Shown here in pieces: positions 6,560 to 9,221 of a stretch of 9,221 nucleotides of DNA (the first letter of the stretch is position 1; each line of letters opens with the position of its first letter). The notes under the pieces are model-generated. The model searched no databases, was not told the origin of the DNA, and saw nothing but the letters and a program-made list of their open reading frames with translations. The stretch is from Gemmatimonadota bacterium (lineage in GTDB: Bacteria; Gemmatimonadota; Gemmatimonadetes; Gemmatimonadales; Gemmatimonadaceae). The position numbers were made by a program, and so were the translations under genes. The stretch lies in the NCBI GenBank assembly GCA_028287225.1, contig JAQBPZ010000071.1, positions 1-9,221 of the forward strand, given 5' to 3'.

Positions 6560-7554
6560 CGGCCCGCGCGGATCTCCGAGTGGTCGCTGACCGTGAGCTC
6601 GCCGGTCAGTCCCTCGATGGTCACGTCGTCGCCCACGAGGGAGTTCTTGAGGGTGGCGCCGGTGACCCTGCTCTTCTTCCCGATGATCGTGTGGCTCAGC
6701 GTGGAGCCGTCGATCGTGCTGCCCGCCCCGATCGACACGTTGGGGCCGATCGTCGCGTTCTTCAGCGTGACGTCGTCCTCGATGTAGACCGGGTCGTTGA
6801 TCGTCACACCGGCCGGCACCGTCTTCGGCCGGCGCGCGCCGCCGAGCTTCGTGAGCACCGTCTCGTTGGTCTCGAGCAGCGTGTCGAGCTTGCCCGCGTC
6901 GTACCACCCCTCCACGTCGATCACCTTGATCTTCGCGCCGTGGTCGATCATGTACTGGAAGGCGTCGGTCAGGTACCACTCGCCCTTGTGCTGCGGCTGG
7001 GCACAGGTGTGATCGATCCCCTCGAACAGCAGCTTCGTGTTCCTGATGTAGTAGAGCCCGATGTTCGCGCGCTTCGAGATCGGGGTGGACGGCTTCTCGA
7101 TGATCTGCGTCATGTTGCCGTCCTTGTCGGTCACCACCACGCCGAAGCGCTGGTAGTCCTCCACCTCCTTCACCCAGATGATCCCGTCGGCGTCAGTCGT
7201 CTTGATCACCGACAGGTCCGTCTCGAAGATCGTGTCGACGAAGATGATCAGCACCGGGTCGTTGCCGACGAAGCGCTGCGCGAGCTTCACCGCCCCCGCC
7301 GTGCCGTCCTGGACCTTCTGCTCCACGAACGAGGCCTTGAAGTCCGGAAAGGTGGCGCGGGCGTGCTCCTCCACCTTCTCCTTCAGGTGCCCGGTCACGT
7401 ACACCACCTCGTCGATGCCGCCGAGCTTCCGGAGATCCTCGAGGATGTAGTCCATCACCGGCTTGCCGGCGATCTTGAGCATCGGCTTCGGGACGAGGTG
7501 CGTATGCGGACGCAGCCGCGTGCCCTTGCCGGCCAGGGGGATGATCACTTTCAT
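6556..7554 (-). CDS. Sugar-phosphate nucleotidylyltransferase with left-handed beta-helix tail
   Basis: Cytoplasmic enzyme of 332 residues that joins a nucleoside triphosphate and a sugar 1-phosphate to make an NDP-sugar and pyrophosphate, feeding cell-surface polysaccharide or cell-wall synthesis. The N-terminal Rossmann-like domain starts at once with LAGKGTRLRPHT (residues 7-18) and VPKPML (21-26, catalytic-type Lys23). It continues with QDGTAGAV (82-89), FVDTIF carrying metal-binding Asp107 (105-110), EKP (153-155), ANIGLYYIR (163-171) and GWYDAGKLDTLLE (from 216, Asp219 a likely metal ligand). Residues about 245-315 are hexapeptide repeats of a left-handed beta-helix (VYIEDDVTLKNATIGPNVSI). 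Some relatives use this part to acetylate or oligomerise, but no acetyltransferase active site is evident. It resembles glucose-1-phosphate thymidylyl- or uridylyltransferases; base and sugar specificity cannot be fixed. Start ATG at 7554, with only a weak purine stretch upstream. It follows the S9D peptidase gene on the same strand after 167 bp. Confidence 0.92.
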   Translation of the reverse strand: MKVIIPLAGKGTRLRPHTHLVPKPMLKIAGKPVMDYILEDLRKLGGIDEVVYVTGHLKEKVEEHARATFPDFKASFVEQKVQDGTAGAVKLAQRFVGNDPVLIIFVDTIFETDLSVIKTTDADGIIWVKEVEDYQRFGVVVTDKDGNMTQIIEKPSTPISKRANIGLYYIRNTKLLFEGIDHTCAQPQHKGEWYLTDAFQYMIDHGAKIKVIDVEGWYDAGKLDTLLETNETVLTKLGGARRPKTVPAGVTINDPVYIEDDVTLKNATIGPNVSIGAGSTIDGSTLSHTIIGKKSRVTGATLKNSLVGDDVTIEGLTGELTVSDHSEIRAGR

Positions 7555-7594
7555 GGCGTTCGTTCTCGTTCGGGCAGAATGGTGGGTGACGGTA

Positions 7595-7625
7595 GCCGGT
7601 TCGTCGGTGCAAGGACCGAACCGGC
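7595..7625 (-). repeat. 9-bp inverted repeat in the leader of the nucleotidylyltransferase gene
   Basis: GCCGGTTCG (7595-7603) and CGAACCGGC (7617-7625) are exact inverted copies around a 13-nt loop. The structure ends about 40 nt before the ATG at 7554. On the minus strand the loop contains TTGCAC, which resembles a -35 box, but no convincing -10 follows at 16-18 bp. No T-tract follows, so a classical terminator is unlikely. It could be a leader hairpin or an operator. Confidence 0.4.
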
Positions 7626-7643
7626 AGCACTGCAGAGGCGTTT

Positions 7644-7708
7644 GCGGTGAGCGGTGAGCGGTAGAAGCGTCCCGACGCCCCACCGCGCACCGCCAACCGC
7701 CGACCGCG
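7644..7708. repeat. Heptamer repeats in opposite orientations forming a large imperfect hairpin
   Basis: The left arm holds three tandem heptamers, GCGGTGA, GCGGTGA and GCGGTAG (7644-7664). The right arm holds four heptamers of the form NACCGCS, the reverse complement of the same core (7681-7708). Aligned, 7644-7662 pairs with 7682-7700 at 16 of 19 positions. A nested GCGTC-cc-GACGC hairpin (7667-7678) sits in the loop. On the minus strand it begins about 14 nt after the stop of the S9D peptidase, the place for a transcript-end or stabilising structure, but AAA rather than a U-run follows. It may be a member of a dispersed intergenic repeat family. Confidence 0.6.
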
Positions 7709-7721
7709 AACGCCCTTGCCG

Positions 7722-9221
7722 TCAGGGCACCATCGCCGTCGTGCTCGCCGCCGGCGGCTTCGCGTTCTTCACGTACAGGTCCAGCCACGCCACCCAGCGG
7801 CCCCACTGGTCCAGCAGCGTCTCCTGGATCGCCGGCCCGTGGTCCTCGTACGGGTACATGTAGAGCGACGCCGTCTTCCCCATCCCCTGCAGCGCGTGCA
7901 GCAGGCGGATCGAGTTGGACGGGTCCGTGCCCGTGTTCTGGTCCTCCAGGGAGTGGTACATCAGCAGCGCCCCCTGGAGCCGGTCGGCATTCAGGAAGGG
8001 CGACATCTGGAGATAGGTGTCCCGCGCCTCCCAGAGGTCGCGCCGCTCGCTCTGGAAGCCGTTCGGCGTGAGCGTCCGGTTGTAGTTGCCATCGCCCGCG
8101 ATGCCTGCCTTGAAGTACGGCACGTTCACCATCGCGTTCACCGTGCTGAACGCCCCGTACGAATGGCCGCCGATGCCGAGCCGCTGGCGATCGATGATCC
8201 CCTGCCGGTCCAGCTCGTCGATCACGGCCGCGAGCCCGTTGCGCAGGTCCGGCACGTAGTTGTCGTTCATGCGTCCCGCGCTGCCGAAGATCGGCAGGTC
8301 CGGCTGCACCACGGCGTACCCCTGCGTCGCCATGATCTCCATGGAGCGCGGGCCCGCCACCGGGAACTTGTGCTTGTTCATGGTGCGGCGCGTGCGGTCG
8401 TACCCTTCCTGGTCCGTGTACTCGTACGGATAGAACCAGAAGAGCGCCGGCAGCCGGCTGCCCTCTCGATAGCCGGCCGGCAGCGTCACGTTCACCCAGA
8501 ACTTGTAGCCGTCGGCGCGCGTCACCTGGATCTGCTTGCGCGGCAGGCGCGTCACCTCCGCGGTCACGTCGCGGTTCTCCGTCAGGCGCACCAGCTTTCC
8601 CGTCGCGCGGTCGCGCACCCACTGGTCGGGCACCGTGGTCTCGGTCTCGCGCGTCACCACCATCCGTGCGTAGTCGTCGTCGAGCGCCACGAGCCCGCTC
8701 TCGAACACCGCCGTGTCGCTCTCGAACAGGCGCGTCTTTGCCCCGCTCGCGAGCTCCACCCGATCGACGAAGCTGCGCGGCGCCGTGAGCTGCGGGCTGC
8801 GGTCGTAGCGCACCCCCTCCAGGTACACGCTGCGGCCATCGGTGCTCACCACGGCCGCGGGCGAGCCGCCCACCTGCCGCGTGACCACGCTCCCGGGGTT
8901 CGTGTAGAACCCGTCGTCGGCCGGTCCGCCGCGTGCGCCGCCACCGCCACCCTGGCCGCCGCCGAACCCCACCTGCGCCCCTCGGGCCCGGAAGATGTCC
9001 TTCCGGATCGTCGGATCGGCGAGCGACACGGCGAACGTGTGGGCAACGCCGCTCGCGCTCTCGCTCAGCAGCACCCACCGCCCGTCCGTCGTGAAGACGA
9101 AGCCCGCCATGCGGTTGTCGCTCTCCACGATGGGGCGCGCGGAGGCCGAATCGAACGGCGCGCGCCACACGTACAGCCGGTCCTTCCGTCGCGGGCCGCG
9201 CGCACTGTCGCCCGGCGTTGC
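7722..9221 (-). CDS. S9 family peptidase, glutamyl-endopeptidase-like (S9D type), 5' part outside the window
   Basis: The C-terminal 499 residues of a serine peptidase of the prolyl-oligopeptidase clan. The reading frame stays open through the right edge, so the start, any signal peptide and the first propeller blades are not seen. The visible part begins in the beta-propeller (FTTDGRWVLL, then a glycine-rich loop) and ends in an alpha/beta-hydrolase domain. The catalytic triad is clear: Ser in GGHSYGAFS (codon 8160-8162), Asp in LEDQNTGTDP (codon 7941-7943), His in YEDHGP (codon 7839-7841). The YNRTLTPNGFQSERR segment followed by LWEA and MSPF is characteristic of the S9D group, which includes plant chloroplast glutamyl endopeptidase. 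Known S9D members are roughly 800-900 residues, so about 300-400 residues probably lie outside. Role: oligopeptide or protein cleavage, possibly after acidic residues (inferred from family, not visible here). Followed on the same strand by the nucleotidylyltransferase gene. Confidence 0.92.
   Translation of the reverse strand, partial: ATPGDSARGPRRKDRLYVWRAPFDSASARPIVESDNRMAGFVFTTDGRWVLLSESASGVAHTFAVSLADPTIRKDIFRARGAQVGFGGGQGGGGGARGGPADDGFYTNPGSVVTRQVGGSPAAVVSTDGRSVYLEGVRYDRSPQLTAPRSFVDRVELASGAKTRLFESDTAVFESGLVALDDDYARMVVTRETETTVPDQWVRDRATGKLVRLTENRDVTAEVTRLPRKQIQVTRADGYKFWVNVTLPAGYREGSRLPALFWFYPYEYTDQEGYDRTRRTMNKHKFPVAGPRSMEIMATQGYAVVQPDLPIFGSAGRMNDNYVPDLRNGLAAVIDELDRQGIIDRQRLGIGGHSYGAFSTVNAMVNVPYFKAGIAGDGNYNRTLTPNGFQSERRDLWEARDTYLQMSPFLNADRLQGALLMYHSLEDQNTGTDPSNSIRLLHALQGMGKTASLYMYPYEDHGPAIQETLLDQWGRWVAWLDLYVKNAKPPAASTTAMVP

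Larger units (their letters stand above)
7555..7721. other. 167-bp spacer between the S9D peptidase and nucleotidylyltransferase genes
   Basis: No protein gene is supported here. The spacer is filled largely by the heptamer-repeat hairpin (7644-7708) and the 9-bp inverted repeat (7595-7625). The minus strand has only a weak purine stretch (GAACGAGAACGAACG) as ribosome site before the ATG at 7554. I could not identify a convincing promoter. Confidence 0.5.

Noticed and set aside
7644..7708. CRISPR-like array
   Set aside because: The repeats are contiguous heptamers without unique spacers and invert in orientation halfway.
7555..9168. Upstream extension of the nucleotidylyltransferase frame (to about 870 codons)
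   Set aside because: It lies in a different frame over the S9D peptidase gene. The nucleotide-binding motif starts within ten residues of the Met at 7554, so no extra domain is needed.

Overview
The window looks like a stretch of ordinary chromosome from a very GC-rich bacterium (about two thirds to 70 percent G+C by eye, with strong G/C third-position bias). The gene types, especially two secreted-type S9 serine peptidases of the kind that are numerous in Gemmatimonadota, and a CstA/YbdD pair, suggest a Gemmatimonadota-like, protein- or peptide-degrading heterotroph. That placement is inference from gene style only. I see no rRNA, tRNA, CRISPR array, phage gene, transposase or plasmid function.

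Layout. On the plus strand, 35-1201 is the C-terminal half of a CstA-type carbon-starvation/peptide-or-pyruvate permease whose N-terminal half is absent. Its recognisable homology begins abruptly near position 119, after a less GC-rich stretch that does not look like CstA. It is followed 8 nt later by a secreted S9 (dipeptidyl-peptidase IV/prolyl-oligopeptidase type) serine peptidase (1210-3576). One nucleotide after that comes a 60-residue YbdD/YjiX-family protein (3578-3760), the usual small partner of CstA/BtsT transporters. A 275-bp non-coding gap with two small hairpins separates this operon from a convergent MFS transporter on the minus strand (4036-5238). A 127-bp divergent spacer leads to an M20-family metallopeptidase on the plus strand (5366-6559). 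This gene meets, tail to tail, a sugar-phosphate nucleotidylyltransferase on the minus strand (6556-7554), and the two share the bases TTAA as both stop codons. Upstream of the nucleotidylyltransferase is a 167-bp spacer rich in inverted heptamer repeats and hairpins. Next comes the C-terminal 499 residues of a second S9 peptidase (glutamyl-endopeptidase-like, S9D type), also on the minus strand, which runs off the right edge.

How the genes may work together. Three of the seven genes are peptidases, and a CstA/YbdD transport pair encloses one of them. The simplest reading is extracytoplasmic peptide hydrolysis, followed by uptake of the products through CstA with its YbdD partner and further cytoplasmic hydrolysis by the M20 enzyme. 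The nucleotidylyltransferase and the MFS protein have no visible link to that theme. The most notable items are the peptidase inserted between cstA and ybdD, the broken 5' part of cstA, and the heptamer-repeat hairpin structure at 7644-7708.
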